Source: Planctomycetota bacterium
GTDB taxonomy: Bacteria > Planctomycetota > UBA1135 > GCA-002686595
Direction: 5' to 3'
NCBI GenBank assembly: GCA_016795325.1
Contig: JAEUHY010000015.1
Span: 186,001-250,000, forward strand
Length of the DNA: 64,000 nt
The notes beneath the pieces were generated by a model that did no database searches, was not told the origin of the DNA, and saw only the letters and a program-made list of their open reading frames with translations. This document shows positions 31,283 through 39,496 of this stretch, piece by piece. The translations under genes were made by a program, and so were the position numbers. Within the stretch, counting starts at the first letter, position 1; each line of letters begins with the position of its first letter.

Positions 31283-32770
31283 CTAGTAGAAGCGCACCGC
31301 TGCGACGGCCAATCCCACGAACACCGCGCCCCACACGAACGGCAGCGTGCGCAGCATCAGGCGTTGCACGTCGACGCCCTGGTGGTTGGCGACCCACACG
31401 TTGGCGGTGTTGGTCGGATCGCAGATGCCTTGCACCTGCCCGACGCTCAGCATCATCGCCATGATCGCCGCGGGCGGAATCACGCCGGACGACTGCAGGA
31501 TCGCCGTCACGCCGTAGCCCAAACCCCACACGTTGAGCGGGCCGCGGTACAGCGCGAGCGGCGCGGCGAGCCCGAATCCGATTACGTAGGTCAGCGGGCT
31601 CGACGGCACGCATTGACGCAGCACAGGTTCGATCGCGGCGAGCACCGGCCAGGTCGCGCCGTCGTGAGCCTGCTTCCAGCCGGCTGGGCCGATCACGGCC
31701 TGCACGAGGATGCCGATGCCGAACATCAGCACCACCGCGGGCATCACGCTCGCGCCGCCCTCGATCAGCGAACGCACGCTGAGCGCGAGCGATCCGGGGC
31801 GCAGCGTCGCGAAGATCGCGTACACCAAGCCCAGCGCGAACGCCGCGAGGATCGGCACGTCGTAGAGCAGGATCGCGAGCAGCGGCACCACGGGAATCAG
31901 GTACGCCCAAGCGCGCACGCGGACTTCCTGTTGCCGCCAGCGGGTGAGCTTGGTCAGCGCATCGCGTGCGATGGCGAGCAGCACGAGTGCGAACAGCGCG
32001 AGGCCGCCCCAGCGCGTGGCGACGAGCCACGCGGCCGGTTCCTCGGACGTTTCGCCGCCCGTCGAGGCCACGAGCGCCGCGGACACGAGCGCGAGCAGGA
32101 GGACGAGTCCACCGAGCGTCGCGACGAAGCGCGCGTCCCAACGCACCAGGCGCGAGCGGAACAGCTCGAACACGATCAGCGCGCAACCGGCGACCATCAC
32201 CGTCGCGAACACGACCAGCGCGTACGACTTGACGGCCGACACCGGCACGCCGAGCAGGCTCGTGTAGATCACCCAGTTCGCGGGGTTGAGCACTCCGCCC
32301 AGGCTCATGCCGAACAGGATGATCGCGGCGCCGGCGGCGGGCGACAGCCCGACCGTGGCGAGCATGGGCAGCACGATCATCGAGACCATGATCACGGCGC
32401 CGAGCCCGCCCAGGCTGGTGAAGAGCAGTGCTACGAGCAGCAGCGACACGACGCCCACCGGCAGCGGGTTGGCGCCGACCAACTCGGCGCCCTGCTTGAC
32501 CGCGCTCTCCGCGGCGCCCGACTTCTGCATCACGAAGGACAGCGCGCCGCCGAAGATCGACACGATCATCGCCTCGTGGAGCTTGAGCGCGCCGTCGGAG
32601 AGCACGCCCTTGAGGATGTCGTGCGAGCTGATGCCGCCGTCGATCAGCGCGGCCCCACACACCAGCGCCACGCCCATCAGCGGCAGCGTGATCACCGCCG
32701 GCAGGGCGCGCGTGAACATGACCAGCGCGCCGGCCAGGAAGATCGCGAGGAGCAGGAGTCCGATGCCCAT
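31283..32770 (-). CDS. Multi-span permease, ion-transporter superfamily-like
   Basis: A 495-residue integral membrane protein with about 12 hydrophobic segments, starting MGIGLLLLAIFLAGALVMFT. Two internally similar halves each contain a Gly/Pro/Asn-rich re-entrant-looking segment (MSLGGVLNPANWVIYTSLLG; SVGQVQGICDPTNTANVWVA), the pattern of citrate/dicarboxylate-type carriers with paired hairpins. It is the first gene of an operon with the hydantoinase-like gene two bases downstream, which suggests uptake of a cyclic amide or organic acid. The exact family (CitMHS, DcuC or TRAP large-permease-like) cannot be settled by eye. It is divergent from the HEAT-repeat lipoprotein gene across 181 bases. 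Confidence 0.78.
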   Translation of the reverse strand: MGIGLLLLAIFLAGALVMFTRALPAVITLPLMGVALVCGAALIDGGISSHDILKGVLSDGALKLHEAMIVSIFGGALSFVMQKSGAAESAVKQGAELVGANPLPVGVVSLLLVALLFTSLGGLGAVIMVSMIVLPMLATVGLSPAAGAAIILFGMSLGGVLNPANWVIYTSLLGVPVSAVKSYALVVFATVMVAGCALIVFELFRSRLVRWDARFVATLGGLVLLLALVSAALVASTGGETSEEPAAWLVATRWGGLALFALVLLAIARDALTKLTRWRQQEVRVRAWAYLIPVVPLLAILLYDVPILAAFALGLVYAIFATLRPGSLALSVRSLIEGGASVMPAVVLMFGIGILVQAVIGPAGWKQAHDGATWPVLAAIEPVLRQCVPSSPLTYVIGFGLAAPLALYRGPLNVWGLGYGVTAILQSSGVIPPAAIMAMMLSVGQVQGICDPTNTANVWVANHQGVDVQRLMLRTLPFVWGAVFVGLAVAAVRFY

Positions 32771-32951
32771 GGGGGGCGAGGATTCCAGCCGATCCCGTGC
32801 GGGCCGTCGAGGGAGCGGCGCCGGTTCCTCGGGCGCAGCTCGGACAGCGGATCGCGTGGCGAAGGGGGCGACGCGCGCGCCGCTCGCCGCGAGCTTTGCC
32901 GCAGCCGGCGCCGCGCAATTCACGCCGAGGGCAGTAGCCTGTTGCGCAACC

Positions 32952-33887
32952 ATGAACCCGCAAGGTCGAAGGCGCTCCGCAACGCTCGTCTGTCTCGGCT
33001 TGATCCTGGCGTCGTCCTGCTCGAGCAGCGCGTCGAGCAAGGCGCGCGAGCCGCAGGGCAGCGGGCGCGTCGTCGAAGTCGCCCAATTGCCGGCGGAGCA
33101 CCGCGAGTTGCTCAAGGCGTACGGCGCCGGCGGAGCGACCTGGGAGGCGGCGCGCGAGCGCGCCCTCGCCGATCCGGCGCTGGCGCAGTTCCTGGTCGAG
33201 AACCTGTGGCTCGAGACGGTGCGCGCCTACCGCTCGCTGGGAGGTGTCCAAGCGGGACGCGCGCAGCGCGCGCTGGAACGTGCGCGAGAGGAACTGGCGC
33301 GTTTCGGCGGCGCTGCCGCGCCGACCGTCGCGGCGGCGCTCGAACTTGGCGACGAGTTGTCGGCCGAACTCGCCGCGGACGTGCTGGCCCAGATCGGCCG
33401 GCCTGGACTGGCCGCGGTGTCCGAACTGCTCAAGAACCCGACGGCGCGTGCGCGGCAACGAGCCGCCATGGCGCTGGGCCGGATGCCGCACGGCGCCCGC
33501 GAGGAACCGCAGCTGCGCGAAGCCCTCGTGCTCGCCAGCCGCGACCCGGACTGGACGGTGCGCACGCAGGTGGCCCGCACGCTCGGGGCGCGCGGCGCGC
33601 GCGATCTCGAGAGTGCGCCCTGGCGCCTGGCGCTCGAAGCCTCGCTCGCGGACGCCGATCCGCTGGTGGCCCAGGCCGCGGCGGAGTCGCTGGTGCAACT
33701 CGACGATCCGGCCGCGATCCCGGCCCTGATCGACGCGCTCGAGCGGGCCTCGCGCAGCGGGGAGACGGCCGTGTTCGGCGCCGCACAGGCGGCGCTGGTG
33801 CGCCTGAGCGGGGCGCCCGAGCAGCCCAGCGTCGAAGCCTGGAGAGCGGTCTGGCGCGCGTACCTCACGCGTCAGAAGAACCGCTGA
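32952..33887 (+). CDS. HEAT-repeat lipoprotein
   Basis: A 311-residue exported protein. The start MNPQGRRRSATLVCLGLILA, followed by SSC, gives a lipoprotein-type signal with a slightly atypical lipobox. Residues about 120-300 contain HEAT/PBS-lyase-like helical repeats: AAPTVAAALELGDELSAELA, RQRAAMALGRMPHG, TVRTQVARTLGARGARDLES, PLVAQAAAESLVQLDDPAAI. Such repeats form a curved scaffold for protein contacts. The function is unknown. It precedes a small zinc-ribbon-like gene by 82 bases in the same direction. Confidence 0.75.
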   Translation: MNPQGRRRSATLVCLGLILASSCSSSASSKAREPQGSGRVVEVAQLPAEHRELLKAYGAGGATWEAARERALADPALAQFLVENLWLETVRAYRSLGGVQAGRAQRALERAREELARFGGAAAPTVAAALELGDELSAELAADVLAQIGRPGLAAVSELLKNPTARARQRAAMALGRMPHGAREEPQLREALVLASRDPDWTVRTQVARTLGARGARDLESAPWRLALEASLADADPLVAQAAAESLVQLDDPAAIPALIDALERASRSGETAVFGAAQAALVRLSGAPEQPSVEAWRAVWRAYLTRQKNR

Positions 33888-33969
33888 AAACAGCGGAGAA
33901 TCTGGCCTTTTCGCGTAGACTCCCGCTCCGAGTCCAACGCGCGCCCGAGCGCGCCGCTCCACACGCCCC

Positions 33970-34578
33970 ATGACCGACTGGAAGTTCACCAAGCGCGGCG
34001 AGCAGTGCGCGCAGTGCTCGCGCCCCTTCGCCGAAGGTGAAGTGCACGTGTCCGCCCTGGCCGTCGAGGGCGAGACAATCGCGCGGCTCGACGCCTGCCT
34101 CGCCTGCTGGAAGCGCCGCGACGCGCAGAACGATCTGTTCTGGTGGCGCACGCACCACAGCGCGAACAAGCCGCGCGGCCTCGCGCTCAACCTGGAGGCG
34201 TTGGAGGCGCTGTTCTTCTCGCTGGGCACGCGCACCGAAACCAACCTGCGCGAGCTGCGCTACGTGCTGTGCCTGATCCTGATGCGCAAGCGGCGGCTCA
34301 AGATCGACCGCGTGGGGCGCTCGGAGCGCGGCGAGGTGTTGGTGGTTTCGCGACCGCGGCGCCAGGAGGCGCACGAGGTCGACGTGTACGACTTCTCGCC
34401 CGAGAAGATCGACGAGTTGCGCGGTCGTCTGCAGGACGTGTTCGAGCAGAGCGACGTGTCCGTGCCGGAGGGCGACACTTCGGGGGCGGTTGACTCGCGC
34501 TCCGAATCGGAAGCCCGGGTTGCGGGGGAGCGCGCGGCGGCGACGGAAGCCGCCGAAAGTGCGCCGGCGGCCAACTGA
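33970..34578 (+). CDS. Conserved-looking protein with a four-cysteine zinc-ribbon-like N-terminus
   Basis: 202 residues, no signal peptide. CAQC at residues 13-16 and CLAC at 43-46 form a likely zinc site; the middle is helical and basic (YVLCLILMRKRRLKIDRVGR), and the last 40 residues are an acidic, low-complexity Ala/Glu tail. I do not recognise the family. It lies directly upstream of the dcw operon's regulatory region and is followed by a GC-rich hairpin. The start is an ATG with no strong ribosome-binding site. Confidence 0.65.
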   Translation: MTDWKFTKRGEQCAQCSRPFAEGEVHVSALAVEGETIARLDACLACWKRRDAQNDLFWWRTHHSANKPRGLALNLEALEALFFSLGTRTETNLRELRYVLCLILMRKRRLKIDRVGRSERGEVLVVSRPRRQEAHEVDVYDFSPEKIDELRGRLQDVFEQSDVSVPEGDTSGAVDSRSESEARVAGERAAATEAAESAPAAN

Positions 34579-34611
34579 GCGACGTCGTCGCTGGCTCGGC
34601 GCCGTGGGCCC

Positions 34612-34635
34612 GGCCGAGCGGCACTCCGCTCGGCC
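34612..34635 (+). terminator. Strong GC hairpin after the zinc-ribbon-like gene
   Basis: GGCCGAGCG and CGCTCGGCC form a 9-bp perfect stem around the loop GCACTC, 33 bases past the stop codon. No U-tract follows, so it could terminate weakly or just protect the transcript's 3' end. Confidence 0.45.
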
Positions 34636-35072
34636 CACCACGCTGAAGTTCGCCGCGCAGGCGGCGCGACGGCTCGCGTAGAGCGCGTGTCCTCGGCTTG
34701 CGGGACGCTGAGCCCGGCGCGCGTACCGCCGGCGTTTCGACCCGCAGGCGCGCGGGCCGGGTGGGGCGCTGCAGCCCGAGGCGACGCGTCGGCTGGGTTC
34801 TCGGCGGCGCTCTGCGAACTGCTCTGGGGGCCGCTGTCGGACGCCGCGCTCGGAGCGCAGAGGCGACCCTCGCCGTCGTCGACTCCGCCGGACTGGGGCT
34901 GAATTGGATCGCCCGGGAGAGGGCCGCAGCGTGCGTACGGCAGGCGCTACCACCAATTGTGGTCGCCGCAGTGCAGCCCACTAGCTCTGGTAGGGCGCCG
35001 CTTCGCTCGGTTCCGCGCAACGCCGTCGGCGCCGAAAAGCGCGATTTTCGTCGAAAAATTCCGCAAAGAGCA
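34636..35072 (+). other. Non-coding stretch upstream of the dcw operon promoter
   Basis: Open frames cross this region in several phases but they are Arg/Pro-rich and lack motifs or ribosome-binding sites, so I see no gene. AT content rises from about 34980 to 35070 (GCGATTTTCGTCGAAAAATT), consistent with an upstream promoter region. Confidence 0.4.
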
Positions 35073-35101
35073 TTGCCACGCGAGGCGGCGGACTGGATTA
35101 T
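35073..35101 (+). promoter_or_regulatory. Sigma-70-type promoter for the dcw operon
   Basis: TTGCCA (five of six to the -35 consensus) is followed after 17 bases by GATTAT (four of six to the -10). It lies in the only AT-rich part of the upstream region and immediately before the array of MraZ-type boxes. Transcription would begin near 35108, giving mraZ a leader of about 245 bases. Confidence 0.55.
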
Positions 35102-35106
35102 TCGCG

Positions 35107-35160
35107 TGGGGCGAATTGGGACAGAATGGGACGCCCCGGAGAGCTTGGGGGACTGTGGGG
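35107..35160 (+). promoter_or_regulatory. Array of five MraZ boxes (TGGGN direct repeats)
   Basis: TGGGG at 35107, TGGGA at 35117 and TGGGA at 35127 are spaced exactly 10 bases start to start (five-base spacers). TGGGG at 35146 and at 35156 again differ by 10. This is the known MraZ operator form, repeats on one DNA face. Placement just downstream of the promoter implies autorepression of the dcw operon. Confidence 0.7.
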
Positions 35161-35353
35161 GCTGCGCCGCGCGACGGCGCGCCGACGTCCCGCCGAGGGC
35201 TCCGGAAGCCGATCCCGTGCGTGCCAGATCGCGCCACAAGTGGCTTGAAGCCGGCGTAGGGCGATTCCGCAACGGAGTCGGCGCGCGGCTGAAGCCAGGG
35301 GACGAGGGGGCGGAGAAGGCCGCCCGGGCGACGCTCGCCAAGTACGTGCGGTC

Positions 35354-35821
35354 ATGTGGCTCGGTGAATCGACACACACGCTCGATGACAAAGGGCGCTT
35401 GTCGATCCCTCGTCGACTGCTCGCCGGGCAAACGCTCGACGACTCGGGGCGGATGGCGTTCATCGTCACTCGCGGCTTCGAGGGCTGCTTGTTCCTGTTC
35501 ACGGAGAAGGCCTTCAAGTCCGCGGTCGAGCGGCTCGTCACCCAGCCCTTCGCTGGCGCGGAGGCGCGCAACATGCAGCGCCAGTTCTTCTCCGCTTCCG
35601 AGCGTATCGAACTCGACGAGAAGAATCGTGTCTCGCTGCCCGAGCGCCTGGTGAAGGCCACCGGCCTCGAGCGCGAGGTCGTCGTGGTGGGCGTGATGGA
35701 GCGCGCCGAAATCTGGCCGAAGGCCCGCTGGGAGGCGTTCCAGCGCGAGCGCGAAGCGGACTTCGAGCAGCTTGATCGCGTGTTGTGCCCCGAGCGTCCG
35801 AGTGGCGCGGCGGGGGCCTAA
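35354..35821 (+). CDS. mraZ: Transcriptional regulator MraZ
   Basis: A 155-residue DNA-binding regulator of the division and cell-wall cluster. It has the duplicated AbrB-like fold: the first half holds THTLDDKGRLSIPRRL and FIVTRGFEGCLFLF, the second half IELDEKNRVSLPERLVKAT and VVVGVMERAEIW. Length matches the family (about 150). It is first in the operon, as in most bacteria. The upstream TGGGN array is its expected target, so the operon is probably autorepressed. The next gene, rsmH, starts within about 15 bases of the stop. Confidence 0.96.
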   Translation: MWLGESTHTLDDKGRLSIPRRLLAGQTLDDSGRMAFIVTRGFEGCLFLFTEKAFKSAVERLVTQPFAGAEARNMQRQFFSASERIELDEKNRVSLPERLVKATGLEREVVVVGVMERAEIWPKARWEAFQREREADFEQLDRVLCPERPSGAAGA

Positions 35822-35835
35822 CGGGGGCGGCGCGC

Positions 35836-36807
35836 ATGTGGGGGGCGATGGTGGAACAGGATCCTTCGGCGACCGGCGGTGATTTCGACGGGGCGGTGCA
35901 CCGTCCGGTGCTGCCGCTGCAGGTGCTGCGTGCGCTCGGCGGCGACGAGCCGACCGCGCTGCGGGGCTGCGTCGTCGACGGAACGCTCGGCGCCGGCGGG
36001 CATGCGAGCCTCGTGCTGCAGCACTTTCCGCACGTGACCTTGCTCGGCGTCGATCAGGACCCGCAGATCCTCGAGCACGCGCAGCGCACGCTCGCGCCGT
36101 TCGGCCGCCGCGTGCGCGTGCGCCGCGGACGCATGAGCCAACTCGATGCGCTGCTCGATCGCGAAGCGCCGCAGCGCGTGGTCGGCGTGCTGTTCGATCT
36201 GGGCGCGTCGTCGCTGCAACTCGACAACGGCGCCCGCGGCTTCTCGTTTCTCGCGGACGGCCCGCTCGACATGCGCATGGACCCCGAGCGCGAGCGCACC
36301 GCCGCCGACATCGTCAACGGCTGGGACGAGCAGGACCTCGCGGACCTGTTCTTCTACGAGGGCGGTGAGACGCGCTCGCGCAAGATCGCGCGCGCCATCG
36401 TCGACTCGCGCCGGCGCGCGACGTTCCAGCGCACCGGCGCGCTGGCCGACCTCATCGAACGCACCGTCGGCGGCCGCAGCGCGAAGCTGCACCCGGCGAC
36501 CAAGGTGTTCCAGGCGCTGCGCCGCGCGGTGAACGAAGAGGGCGACGAACTGCTCGCCGGGCTCGCCGCCGCGGAGCGCTGGCTCGTCGACGGCGGCCGG
36601 CTGGCCGTGATCAGCTTCCACGGAGGCGAGGACTCCGAGGTCAAGCGTTTCCTCGTCGACGGCGCGCAACGCGGGCAATGGCGCGCGCTAACCAAGAAGC
36701 CGCTCGGTCCCGAGCGCGACGAACTGCTCTACAACCGCCGCTCGCGTTCGGCGCTGCTGCGCTTCGCCGAGCGCGTGCGCCAGAGCGCGCCAGGAGCGGG
36801 CGCATGA
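35836..36807 (+). CDS. rsmH: 16S rRNA (cytosine-1402-N4)-methyltransferase RsmH
   Basis: A 323-residue S-adenosylmethionine-dependent methyltransferase acting on the 30S ribosomal decoding site. Motifs: VVDGTLGAGGHASLVL and LLGVDQDPQ for cofactor binding, VLFDLGASSLQLDN, GFSF with DGPLDMRMD, and KVFQALRRAVNEE near the C-terminus. ATG 35836 is used because a GTG at 35785 would overlap mraZ and add residues not typical of the family; ATG 35848 is another option. It overlaps ftsL by four bases (ATGA). Confidence 0.95.
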   Translation: MWGAMVEQDPSATGGDFDGAVHRPVLPLQVLRALGGDEPTALRGCVVDGTLGAGGHASLVLQHFPHVTLLGVDQDPQILEHAQRTLAPFGRRVRVRRGRMSQLDALLDREAPQRVVGVLFDLGASSLQLDNGARGFSFLADGPLDMRMDPERERTAADIVNGWDEQDLADLFFYEGGETRSRKIARAIVDSRRRATFQRTGALADLIERTVGGRSAKLHPATKVFQALRRAVNEEGDELLAGLAAAERWLVDGGRLAVISFHGGEDSEVKRFLVDGAQRGQWRALTKKPLGPERDELLYNRRSRSALLRFAERVRQSAPGAGA

Positions 36808-37079
36808 TCGTGCGCGATCTGCTCGCCGGTTCGCTGGCGCTGGGCGCGATCGCGGTCGCGCTGTGGACTTGCTTCGTGCAAGTCGACAACCACGAGCGCG
36901 CCCGCGCCCTGGCGCGCGAGCAGCGCCAGTGGGAGATGCTCGAGGCGGCCAACGCACAGGCGAGCGCACGCGTCTTCGCGCACGTGCCGGGCGTTCCCAA
37001 CCACGACCTCGACGTGACGCTGCGCGAAGTCTCCAAGCGCCTGCGCGCCGAACGAGCCGCGAAGAAGGTGCAGATGTGA
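36804..37079 (+). CDS. ftsL: FtsL-like small bitopic membrane protein
   Basis: 91 residues: a short cytoplasmic start, one transmembrane segment (LLAGSLALGAIAVALWTCFV), then a helical heptad-rich periplasmic part (NHERARALAREQRQWEMLEA). FtsL is poorly conserved in sequence, so the call relies on size, topology and position between rsmH and ftsI. Both neighbours overlap it by four bases, so it is translated as part of the chain. FtsL with FtsB and FtsQ activates FtsWI in other bacteria; neither partner gene is in this operon. Confidence 0.75.
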   Translation: MIVRDLLAGSLALGAIAVALWTCFVQVDNHERARALAREQRQWEMLEAANAQASARVFAHVPGVPNHDLDVTLREVSKRLRAERAAKKVQM

Positions 37080-39496
37080 GCGATCCGCGCCTCACGTCGG
37101 CCTCCGGACTCCGGCCCGCCAGCGCGTTCTTCGCGCTCGCGGGTTTCCTCGCTCTTTCGGGCGTGTGGGTTGCGCGCGTGGCGCTCGGCGACGCGCCCGA
37201 GCGGGTGAGCTGGGAGCAGGTCGAGGAAGACCCCAAGCCGGCCTTCAGCGTGGTCGACCGCAACGAGCGTCCGCTGGCGCTGTTCGTGCAGCGGCTCGAC
37301 CTGGTGCTGTCGCCCAACGCCCTGTGGCAAGCGCACACTCCGCGGCAATTGGCCGAGCGCGTGCAGGCCGTGCTGCAGCTCGACGAAAGCCCCGAGCAAC
37401 TGCTCGCGCGCATGCTGCCGGACGCGCCGAACGGCGTGGCGACCATGCAGCACTTCCTGACGCCGCTGGAGGCCGAGCGCGTCGAACGGTGGCTCGCCTG
37501 CGGCAGTCCGGACGGCGCCGGCGCTCTGCCTGCGATCCGCAACATGTGGGTCGAGCAGCGCGACGGATTGTTCCGCGTGGCGTTCCGGCCTGCCGACTTG
37601 CTCGACGAACCCGAGCGCGCGGCGCGCGACGCGCAGCGCTACTCGAAGAATCCTCTGCGCTGGGCGCGCCACATCGCCGACGGACTGGCGCTGGCGATCT
37701 TCGGCGACGCGGCGATCGTGCCCGGCGGCGACGAACTGCAACTGGCCGAACAGCGCGCCTGGGTCTGGAAGCAGTTGTTGCCGAGCACCTGGGCCGTCGC
37801 GGTGCGCGGTTTTCCCGCGGAGCGCGCGCCGCAGCTCGCCGAGCTGCTCGCGGCAGAACACGTCGCGCACCACCAGATGCGCGTCGAACGCGATCGCGAC
37901 CGCCGTCAGCCGACGGGTCAGTTCGAAGTGCTCGGCGAATGGAACTACATCGAGCGCGTCGCGGCGCGCAAGCGCGCGCTCAAGGCGCAGGGCGTCGCGC
38001 CCTCGCTGCTCGCCAAGAAGGCGGACTACGAGGCGCTGATCGCGTCGCTCTCGCCGGAGCAGATCAAACAACTCGACAAGACCGCCTGGGAACTGCTCGC
38101 GCAGCCCTTGCCGATCAGCGGTTTGGAGCGCGCCTGCGACGCGTTGCTCGCCCGCGAGCAGGGTGAATTCGCGTTCGACCAACACGCGGGCTTCTTCCGT
38201 TTCCGCCGCGAGCGTGCGATCCGCGCCCGCGAGTCGCGTTCGTACTACCTCGAGTCGCTCGAGTCCGCGCCGCCGCCGGCGGTGCGCACGACCTTCGACG
38301 TCGCGCTCGCGCGCCAGGTGCGTCTGTCGCTCGACGAAGCCGTCGAGCGCTTCGAGCCCGCCGTTGCGATGGCGATCGCGATCGACCTCGCCACCGGCGA
38401 CGTGCTCGCGGTCGACGCGCGCTCGCCTTACCACCTCGGCGGCTTCGCGCCGCTGTTCCACGAATTCACGCCGGGCTCGACGTTCAAGGTGAACGTGATG
38501 GCCTGCGCGCTCGAGCACGGCGACGTGCGGCCCAGCGACGTCTTCAACGTTGGCTACGGCTCGTACCGTTTGCCCGGCCGCACGATCAACGAGGCGGAAA
38601 ACAGCCGCACGGGCAACTTGAGCGCGGCGGAGTGCCTGGCCTACTCCGCCAACGCCGGCCTCGTGCAGATCGGCACGCGCGTTCCCGACGCGTGGATGCG
38701 CGAGCGCCTGATCGAGCTGGGCTACGCACGCGCGCCGGAGAGCGGATTGGGCGGCGAGCGCGCCGGAATGGTGCCGGCGACGCCGTGGAACCGCGTGTGG
38801 ACGCACGCTTCGCTCTCGTTCGGTCACGAACTCAAGGTGACGCTGTGGCAGCACGCGGCCGGGCTCGCGGCGATCCTCCGCGGCGGCGAGTACCTGCCGC
38901 TGCGCGTGATCGACAGCGTCGAGCAGTACGGCGTGCGTCACGACTTGCCGCGCGCGCAAGCGCGGCGCGTGTTCGCGCCGGCGACCAGCGCTCAAGTGCG
39001 CGACATGATGCGCCTGGGCGCGGAGATCGGCACCGGACGGACCGTCGCGGCGAAGAAGCTCGCTCCGGAGCTCGACTGCGGAACCAAGACCGGCACCGCG
39101 CAGAAGGTTCCGACCGAAATCTGCATGCACATCGAGCTGCCGCACAACGTGTGGCACCACGAGCAGGGCACGAAGTGCTCGAAGGAGTGCCGCGCGAGCC
39201 TGCGCGCCAAGGCCAAGCCCCACGGCAACTGCTACACGTCGTCGATGTGCATCTGGGGCTCGCGCCTGGGTGATTCGCGCGAGGTGATGGTGCTCGTGGT
39301 GATCGACGAAGCGCGCCGCGGCGGCAAGTACGGCTCGCAGCTCGCGGGCCCGACCGCGATGCGCATCCTGCGCGAAGCGCTCGGCGTGACGCAGCACGGC
39401 GAGGCGTTGGTCGCTCCGCTCGTCGACGGATTCGCGCCCTCCGAGGTCGAGAGCCAGCGCTCGTCGGACGCCCCGTGGGCGGAGGAGCAGTGGTGA
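37076..39496 (+). CDS. ftsI: Division-specific penicillin-binding transpeptidase FtsI (PBP3)
   Basis: 806 residues, longer than the about 590 of E. coli FtsI. It crosslinks septal peptidoglycan in the periplasm. The GTG start overlaps the ftsL stop (GTGA). One membrane anchor (FFALAGFLALSGVWVARVAL) is followed by a long N-terminal region (about 50-430) with inserted helices. The transpeptidase domain has SxxK as GSTFK (Ser468), SxN as YSANAGL (Ser524, Asn526) and KTG as TKTGTAQ (Lys671). A Cys-rich insertion (CMHIELPHNVWHHEQGTKCS) lies after KTG, which is unusual and may bind metal or form disulfides. It forms an operon with murE. Confidence 0.93.
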   Translation: MSDPRLTSASGLRPASAFFALAGFLALSGVWVARVALGDAPERVSWEQVEEDPKPAFSVVDRNERPLALFVQRLDLVLSPNALWQAHTPRQLAERVQAVLQLDESPEQLLARMLPDAPNGVATMQHFLTPLEAERVERWLACGSPDGAGALPAIRNMWVEQRDGLFRVAFRPADLLDEPERAARDAQRYSKNPLRWARHIADGLALAIFGDAAIVPGGDELQLAEQRAWVWKQLLPSTWAVAVRGFPAERAPQLAELLAAEHVAHHQMRVERDRDRRQPTGQFEVLGEWNYIERVAARKRALKAQGVAPSLLAKKADYEALIASLSPEQIKQLDKTAWELLAQPLPISGLERACDALLAREQGEFAFDQHAGFFRFRRERAIRARESRSYYLESLESAPPPAVRTTFDVALARQVRLSLDEAVERFEPAVAMAIAIDLATGDVLAVDARSPYHLGGFAPLFHEFTPGSTFKVNVMACALEHGDVRPSDVFNVGYGSYRLPGRTINEAENSRTGNLSAAECLAYSANAGLVQIGTRVPDAWMRERLIELGYARAPESGLGGERAGMVPATPWNRVWTHASLSFGHELKVTLWQHAAGLAAILRGGEYLPLRVIDSVEQYGVRHDLPRAQARRVFAPATSAQVRDMMRLGAEIGTGRTVAAKKLAPELDCGTKTGTAQKVPTEICMHIELPHNVWHHEQGTKCSKECRASLRAKAKPHGNCYTSSMCIWGSRLGDSREVMVLVVIDEARRGGKYGSQLAGPTAMRILREALGVTQHGEALVAPLVDGFAPSEVESQRSSDAPWAEEQW

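Noticed and set aside
34698-35654. A 318-codon plus-strand frame running through the dcw promoter into mraZ
   Set aside because: No motif, Arg-rich composition, and it covers the promoter, the MraZ boxes and the real mraZ in another frame.
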